From positions 10,914,501 to 10,978,500 of the forward strand of contig OX485808.1 in the NCBI GenBank assembly GCA_950295325.1: DNA of 64,000 bases, given 5' to 3'. This stretch comes from Polytrichum commune. Lineage: Eukaryota; Streptophyta; Polytrichopsida; Polytrichales; Polytrichaceae. How positions within the stretch are numbered: the stretch's first letter is position 1; each line of letters opens with the position of its first letter. Below are positions 35,569 through 47,134 of this stretch, in pieces. The notes under the pieces are model-generated. The model saw nothing but the letters and a program-made list of their open reading frames with translations. It made no database searches and was not told the DNA's origin. The position numbers and the translations under genes are program-made.

Positions 35569-36534
35569 CAGTCTAACCTTGATAATGTCACACCATCCAT
35601 TTCACCAAAAAGAGTGATATAAACAAGGTGTGACATATTTGATAATGTCACATTTTGAAGATTTGTGCATAATGTGATATTATCAAAAAAAAAAGAAGGT
35701 AGAAAATCAAAATAAAATTACAATGTAAAAAAGAAAATAAGAAATACGAGACTTCAATGTTTTTGAATGTAAAATCTAATTCAAAATTGTGACTAACAAC
35801 AAGAGCACATCATAATGTGTCGTTGAGATCAGGTAAAGACCTCTCACTAGAGACAAAGAAGCTTCTAATGTCACATTGTTTTGTTGATGTTAAATGTGCA
35901 ACACCAATTCTAATGAGTTTGTCATGGATTTTTTCCATTCCTAACAACTCTAGAGTGTTGAAAATCTGAGAACCTTGGCTAGCCATAAAATTCAAAACAT
36001 CTTTAGCATATTTTTGTGCATCGCTTAGCTTCACTACTTTAGACTCATCATCACTGCTATCAACAATCAATGGGTCTACTTCCATGGAATCAAGAACATG
36101 TTCGCCATCTTGCATTAATTGCACAAGCTCCTCAGTAGAATATTCCACCTCAAAATCATCTTCACCTTCCATGTTTATGTACTCCAAAGGACAAAGCTTT
36201 TCTACATGCTTGCCTTCGACATCCAAACCCAAATTCAATGCGGCGATGAGGGTTGGTGCACGATCAAGTTCCAAGAATAGCATTGCATTTATCACAGGGG
36301 CGGCGCATGACCCTTTCGGCTACTACAATTTGTCCATCCAACCATCACACACAATCCATCCATACTTGGTATTATCACATTTACACTACGGATTTTGGAA
36401 AAAAATAATGACATTACCAAGGGTGATAGGGATAATAACGAGGGAGTTTTACACTATGAAAATCGGTTTCAAACTTTTAGGTGACAATATCAAGGTGTTC
36501 TATTAACAAGGGTGACATTATCAAGGTTAGACTA
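35569..36534 (-). mobile_element. Non-autonomous pogo-like element, 966 bp, with TIRs and TA duplication
   Basis: The left end CAGTCTAACCTTGATAATG and the right end (read inward TAGTCTAACCTTGATAATG) are inverted repeats that continue for several more bases through TCAC. TA flanks both sides (35567-35568 and 36535-36536). CAGT-type ends and TA duplication match the pogo/Tigger branch of Tc1/mariner. Additional internal copies of GATAATGTCAC and GTGACATTATC lie near the ends. Only the C-terminal part of a transposase remains inside. Confidence 0.85.
35810..36295 (-). pseudogene. pogo/Tigger-like transposase C-terminal fragment with PIP-box-like end
   Basis: A 161-codon minus-strand frame, acidic in the middle (DDFEVEYSTEELVQLMQDGE, then VDSSDDES), followed by a helical stretch (LSDAQKYAKDVLNFMASQG) and ending near TSTKQCDIRSFF. 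The acidic linker, helical tail and Q-x-x-I-x-x-F-F end resemble the C-termini of pogo/Tigger/Jerky transposases; pogo transposase is reported to bind PCNA through such a motif. The DDE core and DNA-binding domain are absent, so it cannot act alone. It is diverged from the transposase remnant at 28-30 kb. Confidence 0.65.
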
Positions 36535-36536
36535 TA

Positions 36537-38160
36537 ATACAAAGGCTCTTAATGATGACAGTAGCTTGGGTAGGCCAATGACAAACAACTTGACAAATCT
36601 TACATTGGCCCAAACTCAAGAATATAACCACCCAATTTGAGGGACCAAATTTGAGCTTGGATCAATCTTGAGCTCAAAAGTAAAACCAACAATGGGATGC
36701 TTTGGACCCCAAGCTCCTTAGAACTAGAAACTAATGTAAACTCATCCTAAATGTGGCATATCATGATACATCTAGGTTACACTCACAGTGATCTCATACT
36801 AATTTTTTTGGCTCCATATACTCTTAGTTTTTTAGAAAGTTAGGGATTAAATCATCTTTAGATTCTTCCATATTTCCCCGTTCCCCAACAATGATGTGTA
36901 CATTAATCTAGAGTGACATTTGATCTAGAGTGACCCCACATTGTCATTTCATCATTGAAATTGCTAGATGACAACTAGAGAGGGTGTCACATAACAGTTG
37001 GTGCTACATGACAAGTCACAAAGTCCATCCTACTTAACATGGCAAACCAATCTTTATGCCACACTACACCAGATAATATTTAGTGTCTAAGCAAGTGAAT
37101 TCGGGAGCATTTGCAAACATGTTTTAATGGAATTTCTCTCATAAGCATGTTAGGTGAGTATGTTTGGTGGGCCGTGTGGATCACTAGCAAAGATGCCTGA
37201 CATTTTAGAATTTCAGTTTGAATCAAAATGACTAGCTACCAATTTTTGTATGGGTGATGGAAGGATCAATGAGCCAAGTGTGGCTAACATTGAGACAAGA
37301 GATATACTCAATTATCTTGGAGTACATTATACAAGCATACGAGACTTGGACAATACGTCTTGCGTCGGTGAAAGCATGCAAATGTACCTCAACGGTATGT
37401 GTACATGTATACCAATGACACAAGACACTTTCAAGTGATGTAATACATGTTGCCCAATTTCTCATAGGCTTGTAACAATAGAATAGTGAACAAATCTTGA
37501 ATCTATAGAATGTTGGGTGTATCTTGGTACATCGTAAATTTGTGTTCTAAAGGTGCAAATGCGTTTGCCCTCCCCACTCATTCCTTCAACGTCTCTCATT
37601 CACACCCACCCACCAAATTAGGTGCCTCATTCTCTTTGACGACCATGGTCTAAAAAGGTCTTCATGTGCCCTCCAATTTTCGTGAACTCGGAACTTGAAG
37701 ATTCCATGCCCTCAATTAAAGCTGCCCTCCTTTGCCTCGGCCTATTTATTAAACCGGGCAAATCTTGCCCCATTTGCCCCCATACACCCGTACCACTTTT
37801 TGCCTACCTAGTCTACATATGCTTGCTTGCCCTACCTAGTTTCCCACCAATGTTTGCAAGCCACCTCACTAAATTCCAATAAGTTTGACCTATTTTTTTC
37901 CTTCCCCATCATGCTCTTTCCTTGTAAGTACCACATAGAAAGACTCTACAAATGGCTAAGATGCTTGTGTCCATCCGACATACTTGCCCCGACATAGTTT
38001 CCGTCACTAGTCATGAATGTACATGCAAGTTGTGGTTGTGTCACAAATGGCAAAGCACACTACCTCAGGGACCACATACATGTGATTGTTCACATTCTAC
38101 CCAATAATTATACATATTTAGTGGTTTGATATTCCAATGCTTCAGTTGTTTAGAGTTGAG
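36537..38160. other. Intergenic, nothing recognised
   Basis: AT-rich DNA with only chance ORFs. No terminal repeats or RNA genes identified. Confidence 0.5.
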
Positions 38161-38325
38161 AAGAATCTCTAGGGGCTCAAGTTTTAGAGTACAGGATGGC
38201 TAGAGTTAGAAAAATTGTTTGCAAATGATATTTTACTGTTACAAAAATGTAAATGCGGTCTTCATGATTCGAACCCGCATCTTTTTCTTCCCAAAACGCA
38301 ATGCAACTATGCTATCCACATTTTG
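38160..38325 (-). mobile_element. tRNA-derived SINE head (candidate)
   Basis: On the minus strand, TAGCATAGTTG (A-box-like) at about 38305-38315 is followed roughly 35 nt later by GGTTCGAATC (a good B box) at about 38265-38274. That is the spacing of an internal RNA polymerase III promoter. The stem pairings of a real tRNA are poor, so a functional tRNA gene is unlikely and a SINE or tRNA relic is preferred. The body downstream is AT-rich and its 3' limit is a guess. Confidence 0.4.
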
Positions 38326-41092
38326 TTGAAACAATTCACGGAAATTTTGTGTTTTTTTTTAATAATAAAGAGCAAGGTGGGAATGGATTTTGATGTTCCC
38401 CATGAAACACCCCCACCTAATCATTGGAAATTACAATGGGTAAGTTACCCATGTGTAGTCCATGAGGTGGCAACTTTTGCATGCTCTAACGTGGATGTAA
38501 TTAGCCCATGCATTCAAGTCCAGTGAAAAAAAAATGTTAGGGACACAATTGTGCCAAATAATTAATTGAGTTTTCAAAAGTTGGTCATGCGTTTTAAAAT
38601 AAAAAATTGAGAATATCCAACACCTTTTTTAAAATATTTTATACAACTTTGCTTACATGTTACCAATAGCCGATCAATGGATAGTAGTATTCACAACACA
38701 CATTGAATGCACTATAAGATTCAGTATAAAGTCCATCCAATTAGATGTTCACATGTGGGATGTGTAAACTTGAGAGATGAAGCCCCAATAGATGCATTTA
38801 ACTGAATCTTTTGTGTAACAACTTCAAATCATAAAACTCTTGTTGGAGGTGGTATTATGCTTGATTGTCTAAGTCTTGTTAGTTGAACACCACCCCAAAA
38901 AGAAGTCGACTTCTTTGCACAATGTAGCTCTGAAAATGCGTTCATGTCATTTGCATCAACTATTCAAATCACAAATCATTTCTTGGCAGTGATATTTTAT
39001 TTGATTCCCCAACTTTTCTTAGTTGGTCATAGTTCCAAATATGTGCATGTTCTTAGCTTGAGGTCCAAACGTTTGTTGAGAACATAGACCAAGTTCTCAT
39101 TACATAGTTTTGGAATTTCATATTAACTCATATTCTTTGCAACGACTAAGGATGATCTTCAATATAATATGAACCCCTTCACAACTTAATATCCTATAGT
39201 GAACTACCAACACTAAATAGTCTTGTATAGAATGGGGAGTTTACCATGTTCTGAAACTTGTTAAAAAGGCCATTAAATGAAAAATTGACATAATATGTTC
39301 CTCCCAAGGGGACCCCAAGGGGAGGAGGGAGGAATGCAATTAAAATATATTCCTCTCAAGGCTATAATTTGTGTTAATTCATTGCAATTGGGTCCCACTA
39401 GACTATTTGAGTATTTTGATCTTGAACCAAACATAAAAAGTAAAAAGAAAAGAAGACGTGAATGCTTGACATGTGTGGGTTTCACATGAGGAAAACGTGC
39501 TATGAATCATAGCTCTAGATAAATCTAGAGCTCCCAAAGCTATCCACGGGGTTCTAAGTATTATTCTCAACAAACGCAAATCGGAAAAACACCAAACCGC
39601 AGTTAGCCCCCCATGAACACACAGGGCCCCTTGGTGTCAGTGAGGCACTGTGAACGCCTCCCATGTGGTTGGGGGCTAGAAGGACCTTGGCCGTCAATTA
39701 TGATTCGATAGATTTAAAGGCTCCTATGTTGCCCCGGCTTTTGGCTTCTCCTCCCCTCGGGTAGAGCTTGAAAAACTTCACGTTGGATGAAATCTCCACC
39801 TCCATCCACTCAAGAATTTGGGATGAAATTTTTCAAAATAAGTCCTTCATCAAAAGGACTTGTGGAGGAGATGATGCCAACTGGGGGGGGGGGTGTCAAA
39901 CTCCTACCTCTTCCTTCTCAAAAGGTAGAATCAAGGGTACTAGCCATCAACTCCAAGCCCCTTTTGATGACCAACCTTAGAATAAAATGAAATTTAACTG
40001 GTTGTATGAGAGTAGTTGTATGAGAGCATTTGAATGTTCCCACACAAATGCTCTCATACGAATGGATGAGCAACCAAGCCCTTCATCTTGCAAACATTGA
40101 TTTTTCATCCGCCAATTTTTTATCTATCAAAAGTTTTTTTTCCGGGTTGCCTGAGCAATTTCATAGACTGTAGGATGGGGCTCTGTGAATGAATGGCTTA
40201 GATGTGGTCTGCCCACAACCACACACCCTCCATTCACAGTGACATGCCCCCCCCTTTCCTTTATTCCTAACTATGTGTTTCTACATGACACTATATTAAT
40301 TCTAAAATTGCATCAAATGCATCGAGCAAAAGAGATTAAGAGACTGAAGAAATGTCACTAACCTCTAAACCTCAAAAGCTCCAAACCCTCTTGCCTTAAC
40401 CAAAGAAAGAGAAGAAGAAATGTCCAATGGGATAAAATGCTTTCATGGAGGAGAATTTCCATACTACGAGGCCTAGAGTGGCCTTGTCATCCTCGTCATT
40501 CAAGGCAAATCCACATTCAACAAAAATATAGCATTTTTCCATCCATCTCCAATGAATCCAATGTAGTAAAAAACTCAAGATATTTTATTCACATGCTACA
40601 TTTGAAATAATGTGAACCAATTGTTGTGGCATTTGTAGAATGCTTTAACATGCACCTATGATTTGGGGTTGCACTATTTGACACTATGTTGCTTCTACCC
40701 CAAATATAATAGTTATGTCAAAGGCATAAATCGAACCCTATATTTTAACTCAAAATGTTTGGTGATTTTTGCCAAGTGAAATCCCAAGGTTATGCCCAAA
40801 AGTCAATCTTTTTATTGCATCGGCATTTCAAGAGGATTCACTAATCACTCGTATTTTGAATTGTGTTCTTTTGTCTCGCACAAGCTTGTGAATTTTCACG
40901 GACGTCCACAATGGGCCGCCGGCACTTATCTTATGCCATGTTTGACTTCAAAAGTGGTTTATGTTACATATATGATATATATCCCCCATTACATCAACTA
41001 AAGCCTCTCTTTAGTGCCCCTTTGACTCACCGAACTTGACGAGTCAAGGGAAAGCCTCGTTGACAAAGAATACGGAGAATGAGATGTTTAGA
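38326..41092. other. Intergenic, nothing recognised except short hairpins
   Basis: No credible gene. A perfect 15-bp stem (GTATGAGAGCATTTG at 40018-40032 and its complement at 40045-40059) encloses a 12-nt loop. Around 39300-39335 a purine/pyrimidine-rich near-palindrome contains CCTCCC and GGGAGG. A long G run sits near 39885-39894. Confidence 0.5.
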
Positions 41093-41095
41093 TAA

Positions 41096-41613
41096 TGCCC
41101 CCTCCCCACTTGACATTAGCAAATAACCAAAGACTTCCCTAAAACCCGGGTAAAGCTCCCTCGGTTATAGCGGACACGTCCGGCTATCCCAGTGCACCTA
41201 CAAGAACTTGCTCCGGAGATTTCCAAGTAGGTTCTAGTTGAGTAGCTTTCACACATGTTCATTGTTTTATCTACCAACCAATGAATGTTGGATAGTTTTT
41301 GTCCCATCCCCAAATGCCTTAATACTTACCATCGGTTTTTGTTAATGGAGCTCCTCGTGCCTGCCCTCATAGCTAAGACTAAAAGCAACCAATCACAAGA
41401 GCGGGAGGCAACACTTTTAGAGGTCCTACATTCTTACCTCATGTCTAGGTACCGATGGGAAGGTCGGTAGTTTTAAAACCTTAAAACCTCCACTTGTAAG
41501 CCATGCCACATCATTTGCCAACTAGGCTCGGCACTAGATAATGTCGATGGTGTGAACGCTCATTTTTAAGAACCCACTTTTAGGCTTAGCTAATGTCAAG
41601 TGGGGAGGGGGCA
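41096..41613. mobile_element. TIR element, 518 bp, perfect 25-bp TIRs, TAA duplication
   Basis: Left TGCCCCCTCCCCACTTGACA then TTAGC is mirrored exactly at the right end, and TAA flanks both ends (41093-41095 and 41614-41616). A 3-bp TAA duplication suggests PIF/Harbinger, but the TIR does not start with the usual GGG/GGC, so the superfamily is tentative. ORFs inside (such as 41116-41313) are not transposase-like. Confidence 0.75.
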
Positions 41614-41907
41614 TAAGTTACATATATAAAAGGAGATTGTGTGTGTGTTAGATTCGTGGACGTGCCATGTGGCCTTGCCTTAAAGACCCCCAAGAACCAA
41701 TGGCTGGGCCCCATTACTAGCGAGCTCCATGCGTGGGGGGATGCCTTTACTTCTCGCATTTTCAATTCCTCTTCGGCCCGCCCGGGATCTTCCTTTATCT
41801 TGAAATAAATGTAATCTAATGATTTGTTCCGTGCCCAAAATGGGCTCGGCATTGAAGGCCGGAAAGTGGTTTTTCCCAAACTCGTACAAGGACGTTTGCC
41901 ATGCGGG

Positions 41908-42860
41908 GATTGGGATTCGTGACGGCCATGTCACAAGATCCCGTAAAAACTTGTCCCTCTAGGGCCGTAGTTGATTCATCCTCATTAGTTTATCTCATTG
42001 TATTATCCATTTGAGATCTCTAATGCTAATGTTGGAATCATATAAGCTAAGATAAGTAATTCCTAAGGCAAAGGGGTTTACGATGTTTTCACCTTCAACT
42101 TACAATGGGTGTCACGAATTTGTGGTTGTAGACCCCCTAAAACGTATTAGAATTCATGATCGCCACATGTAAGAAGATCCGGTTAAAACTTGTCCCTATA
42201 GGGTTGTAGTTGATTCATCCTCATTAGTTTATCTCATTGTATTATCCATTTGAGGTTTCTTATGCTAATGTTGGGACCTATAAGCTAAGATAAGTAATTT
42301 CTAAGGCAAAGGGGTTTACGATGTTTTCACCTTCAACTTACAATGGGTGTCACGAATTAGTGGTTGTAGACCCCCTAAAACGTATTAGAATTCATGATCG
42401 CCACATGTAAGAAGATCCGGTTAAAACTTGTCCCTACAGGGTTGTAGTTGATTCATCCTCATTAGTTTATCTCATTGTATTATCCATTTGAGATCTCTAA
42501 TGCTAATGTTGGGATCATATAAGCTAAGATAAGTAATTTCTAAGGCAAAGGGGTTTACGATGTTTTCACCTTCAACTTACAATGGGTTTCACCGGTATGT
42601 GGTTGTAGACCCCCTAAAACGTATTAGAATTCATGATCGCCACATGTAAGAAGACCCGGTTAAAACTTGTCCCTATAGGGTTGTAGTTGATTCGTCCTGA
42701 TAAGTTTATCTCATTGTATCCATTTGAGGTCTCTAATGCTAATGTTGGAATCATATAACCTAAGATAAGTAATTTATGAGGCAACGGGGTCTACAACGAT
42801 TCCACTTTCAACTTACAATGGGCATCACAAATCTGTGATTGTTGGCCCCCTAAAACAAAT
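41908..42860 (+). repeat. Four-unit tandem array, period ~239 bp
   Basis: TTGATTC(A/G)TCCT recurs at about 41971, 42210, 42448 and 42688. Each unit contains CTCATTGTAT, GCTAATGTTGG, CTAAGATAAGTAATT, AACTTACAATGGG, CCCCCTAAAAC and, for three units, ATTCATGATCGCCACATGTA. Units 2 and 3 are closest to each other; the outer units are more diverged, as expected from unequal exchange. No ORF is conserved across units. Confidence 0.9.
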
Positions 42861-43223
42861 TGGTGAGATGCAATCATACTAATCAATACTTTGAGCATGT
42901 TTTGGAAGTGGAACCACCAACTCCAAAAACTGATGATTTGCCTTCAACCGTTTAAATTGAGTTTACACCTGATGGTAGCAACATAACATTATTCAACTGT
43001 TATCAATTGTTTCATTCTAATAATATCAGTACACTACTTCACCCAAGTCTTTCAGCTTGAACTTGCTAGTGCAGTGCTCTGTTGACATAATAAACAAAGT
43101 GTAATTCCAAATAGAATCTCGGTTTTTCGTGACCCCACCCAACGCACAAAGTCAACTAAATAATGTTATGAAGCTTGAACACTACTTGTGTGCGGTGCCC
43201 TGAGAGATTTTTGGTGCATAATA
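42861..43223. other. Short intergenic stretch before LINE copy 2
   Basis: No gene or repeat recognised. It ends at the 13-bp target duplication of LINE copy 2, and judging by the flank beyond the LINE it belongs to the dispersed-repeat context shared with 60.8 kb. Confidence 0.4.
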
Positions 43224-43236
43224 TGTCAAACTCCTC

Positions 43237-45527
43237 TTCCACATACACAAAGTAAGGGCACACACTAGCCGCATCAAAGGAAACGAAATAGCGGACACAC
43301 TAGCCAATGAAGGAACAACCAAAGAAAAACTCACCCCCACACCCCACATACACATAGCCCACGCCACACCCTATTGGCTAGCAAGTTGTCCAACTGCCAC
43401 ACGGGATGGAGCAATTCGAAACCTACACACATTTATAACAAAAGCACATGACTACCAAGAAGTTAGGACGGCCCAACATAAATACCCACACGTAGACAAA
43501 TGGCTATCCAACGACCAAATAAATCAAAAGCTCTCCAACCACTTTTGGAAAAACAACAAAATATCCGATGCCCAAATCACTCAAACCTTAAAATTCCGTT
43601 ACACTCAATACATGGGTAACCACAGAAAAAACATCTTCTGGCCCCTCATATACCAAAACCCCAATTGCACATTATGCCACAAAAATGATAGAGACACATG
43701 GCCCATCTATTATCAACATGCGAACACCCATATATGAAAGGCCTAAGAATTGCCCGCCACAACAAAGCAACAAACCTCATCACCCAAACACTACAAGCCA
43801 ACAAGCACCCCAGATATTACACGCTAACGAATGCAGGTAATATTAATATTAATAATCAAGAAAACACCGTCCCCGATTGGCTCATAAACTGTACATGCAC
43901 ACAAACAAGATGCCAATGCCACGCCAAACTAAGACCGGACATCCTTTGCATATTAGGGGCCCCAAACCACACACCTACACCCATAGCACCCTCACACTCA
44001 CATACAATACAATTCATTGAATTCACATACTGCCACGATAGATTCCCCGAACAAGCCATCGCACAAAAACACGCCAAATACGACCCACTAATTAATTCAA
44101 TAAGAAACAAAAGGATGGAAAACGAAGCCCCTCATCACTCTCACGGCAGGGGTGAGAGGTGCCATACACGAACAATCCATCAAGAGATTAATTGACCTCA
44201 ACATCCCAAAGACCAACATCAAAAACCTCATGAAAAACCTACACCAAAATGCCATTAAATATCTAACATACCTCGTACTCAACAAAAGGAAACTCGACAA
44301 TAAACAAACCACCATTGCACCTCCCTAATTTAGGGATATGATACCAACTTCCAACTAATAGAGGGCGGACATTAAGTTCGCCCCTACGAACTATGGGGGT
44401 GTCAGATCCGGGCGGGGGGCAGCCTCTAGGGAATTTTTTGAACCCGACCGAAAACTGTTGCCCGCCCCGCCCAACTTCGAAAAAAATGTTGCCCTAGCAT
44501 TCTTGAAGGCCGTTTGCCTACAAATCCCATATTGAGTGCACTTCGCCTTCGAGGTCTAAAATCCAATATATATGTGCACTGCCTATTAGTAAATAAGCAA
44601 TTCATTGGGATTTCATTCCGGAAATGAAACCATCAATGAAACATGTAATTAACTTGGAGGTCAAACAAAATTACAAAATCCTCATTAACATTGAGGTTAT
44701 AATTTTTATGACTTACCATTTGAAATTGTCTTTGTCATTCTAAAATGACATTTAAATTTAGTGTGCTGATTTAGTATGTATATTTTATAATATTTTAGTA
44801 ATTCCGCCTACTTTCACGAGTATTCATACACATTTAATTAATTAATTTAATTACTGTAATTAATTAATTACCAGAATTAATTAGACTTAATGACATTAAA
44901 TCACACTTAATTGGTTTGAATGTGTATGAATACTCGTGAAAGTAGGCGGCATTACTAAAATATTATAAAATATACATACTAAATCAGCACACTAAATTTA
45001 AATGTCATTTTAGAATGACAAAGACAATTTCAAATGGTAAGTCATAAAAATTATAACCTCAATGTTAATGAGGATTTTGTAATTTTGTTTGACCTCCAAG
45101 TTAATTACATGTTTCATTGATGGTTTCATTTCCGGAATGAAATCCCAATGAATTGCTTATTTACTAATAGGCAGTGCACATATATATTGGATTTTAGACC
45201 TCGAAGGCGAAGTGCACTCAATATGGGATTTGTAGGCAAACGGCCTTCAAGAATGCTAGGGCAACATTTTTTTCGAAGTTGGGCGGGGCGGGCAACAGTT
45301 TTCGGTCGGGTTCAAAAAATTCCCTAGAGGCTGCCCCCCGCCCGGATCTGACACCCCCATAGTTCGTAGGGGCGAACTTAATGTCTGCCCTAATAGAGCC
45401 CACCTCCTAAAAGAGGCATAACCCCTCATGCGATACCACGACTTGTCGGGGTAAACATTTGGGTAACGGGCTCGCATTCATGCCGGTACAATGTACATGC
45501 ATTTGTTTTTCTTTTCTTTTCTTTTCT
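43237..45527 (+). mobile_element. 5'-truncated LINE (copy 2), 13-bp target duplication, interrupted by a palindromic element
   Basis: The same family as copy 1: RNase H end GNEIADTLANEG with its final Asp retained, then SNHFWKN, the CTLCHKND finger and a second Cys cluster (CTCTQTRCQCHAKLRPDILC) around 43890-43950, with frameshifts near 43705 and 44108. A 13-bp duplication TGTCAAACTCCTC brackets it (43224-43236 and 45528-45540), as expected for target-primed reverse transcription. The tail is (CTTTT)n rather than poly(A). Its 3' UTR is split at 44364 by a 1026-bp inserted palindrome; removing that insertion and one duplication restores the sequence seen in copy 1. Confidence 0.9.
44364..45389. 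mobile_element. Mutator-like foldback element: 1026-bp near-perfect palindrome
   Basis: Two 469-bp arms (44364-44832 and 44921-45389) are reverse complements with only about two differences by eye and no net indel; the 88-bp loop is AT-rich (TTAATTAATT-type). The ends read GGC(G/A)GACATTAAGTTCG. A perfect 9-bp duplication CTAATAGAG flanks it (44355-44363 and 45390-45398), and the unoccupied site is present in LINE copy 1 at 34527-34535. A 9-bp duplication with very long TIRs fits the Mutator superfamily. There is no transposase, and the short ORFs in the arms match no family I know. It must have been mobilised in trans. Confidence 0.92.
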
Positions 45528-45540
45528 TGTCAAACTCCTC

Positions 45541-45705
45541 GTGTTTCCAAGTCCAACTGGTTACATGTTGTGAACTTTCGAATTCTCTTTATTAATTTGA
45601 AGTATATTCTATAGATTCCTCTAAAATGATGGGTAATTTTCCTGCAGTCTTGAACTTCAACTGATTATTTCCCAAACTCAACTCATTCATCTGTAACTAG
45701 TGGCC
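45541..45705 (-). repeat. Single inverted copy of the 59.8-60.8 kb array unit, split by LINE copy 2
   Basis: On the minus strand this reads AGTTGAGTTTGGGAAATAA, GTTGAAGTTCAAGAC, GAAAATTACCCATCA, AGAGGAATCTATAGAATATAC, CAAATTAATAAAGA, then CAGTTGGACTTGGAAACAC, very like one unit of the array at 59.8 kb. The LINE copy 2 insertion site lies at its end, and the similarity to 60.82 kb resumes briefly (CACNCGGA or CACGAGGA). Confidence 0.8.
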
Positions 45706-47011
45706 GGTTCTCCTACTTCATTGCCTGTGTGAATGAAAACTTGGATCGGCATTCAAGGCTAAATGGCACTGAGAGACAGTCGCAGTGAAATATCTAAAGG
45801 GAAATTAGTCTGAGGCTATCGAGATAAGTGCTTTAGTAAGGTAGGTCTTAAACGGACACCTATATTGAGTAGTGTATGATTGGATGTTATTCTAAGAGAG
45901 GACAATGCAAAGACATGTGTTGAAAAGAGATTGAATTACGTGTTCAAATTTTGTTAATCATTCTTGATGCAATTAGCAACATGGTTGGGGGGACCAACAG
46001 TAGAGGCAGGCACCCCATAACCGATCACTTAAGAGATATTGCGCCAAATTTGGAGAAGTATGAGGTGGTGCTATATTTTCTTGTGTAGGAAGATGGAAAT
46101 CAAGAGGACTACAATGTCTTCAGTAATTAAATTCCTTAAGTTGAAAAGATTGTGAATTTTTGGAGCCAAAAGTTGCCATGAACATCTTACCAATATCTAG
46201 AGACTGTCATAACCGCTTATTTTGACCTCTCATTCCTCCTCACTTTAGCACTTAAGTCATGACATGTGTCATGGCATAGTTGGTTGCGGCTTGATTAAAA
46301 TTAAGTCCTAGCTTGATCGAAATTCCCATAACCTGTATATTGTTGATGGTGTCTCAATTCGAATAAGCAACTCTACTATATATGATCATTTAATAAGTCA
46401 TAGAATCTTTGCTTTGACAATGAATAAGACATTCACACAAGCTTTGGAAACTATGTGGAAAGTGGCTATGGGCACGATTTGGGTTCGCTACTCATCTTGC
46501 ATTAATTGCGTCCTTCATTTCCAACAAGAAGTGGGTGCAAAGAGAAAAGTGTTCGATTAAGGCCCACTTACCTTAGTAAGAAAGAAGTTGCACTTCTAGC
46601 TACAATACAACATTGAATTTTTGTGGTCAAATTTTACATAAGATTGTGGGATTTATTGTAATGGAGTAGATGAGTCTTTGTGAAGGGGGTGGTGCAAGCA
46701 ATTTTGGTTGAATCTACCCACGTGGGTGTACAAAAGTGGTATTGTTTAAGGGTGAGAAATCAAATTACACATAACTATAGGGTATTCTTATTTTTTTAAT
46801 TCTGTACATATACTAGACTATTTCTCAGGCAATAAGATTTTGTAAGCCTACAATATGGGTTATAGGCATCATGTTCTTAGGATATATATATATATATACA
46901 AGTTAGACATTTCATTGAATTCATCTATTTCCAAATCTGTAAAAACTTGAGACCATATGTTTATACACATATCCTTTTTTTGGCATAAGACTTTATATAC
47001 ATGGGTGACTG
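45706..47011. other. Intergenic, nothing recognised
   Basis: AT-rich; only short chance frames. A TA microsatellite lies at about 46883-46899. Confidence 0.5.
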
Positions 47012-47134
47012 TAACATTATTCAAATTCTTAACAATGTTTTGTGAGACTGACATTATTCCATGGAAATATCCCAAAATATTCCAAGGAATACTGTTAGTC
47101 CCACAAAACATTGTTATGGATATGAATAATGTTA
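47012..47134. mobile_element. Small foldback MITE, ~123 bp
   Basis: Nearly the whole element folds back: TAACATTATTCA, CAATGTTTTGTG, GACT and ATTCC on the left are mirrored on the right by GAATAATGTTA and its neighbours, around a short AT-rich centre. TA could be the target duplication (Stowaway-like), but 2 bp is weak evidence. A partial relative lies at 3769-3870. Confidence 0.7.

Noticed and set aside
38241-38318. Functional tRNA gene
   Set aside because: The B box is good, but acceptor and T-stem pairing is poor and the A box is weak, so it is kept only as a SINE candidate.
44821-44920. TTAATTAA-rich loop as a replication origin or separate element
   Set aside because: It is simply the AT-rich unpaired centre of the palindrome; no further structure supports an origin.
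45218-45477. Minus-strand ORFs in the palindrome (proline/arginine-rich)
   Set aside because: They lie within or run across the edge of the inverted arm of the foldback element; no domain is recognisable and an equivalent frame exists in the other arm.
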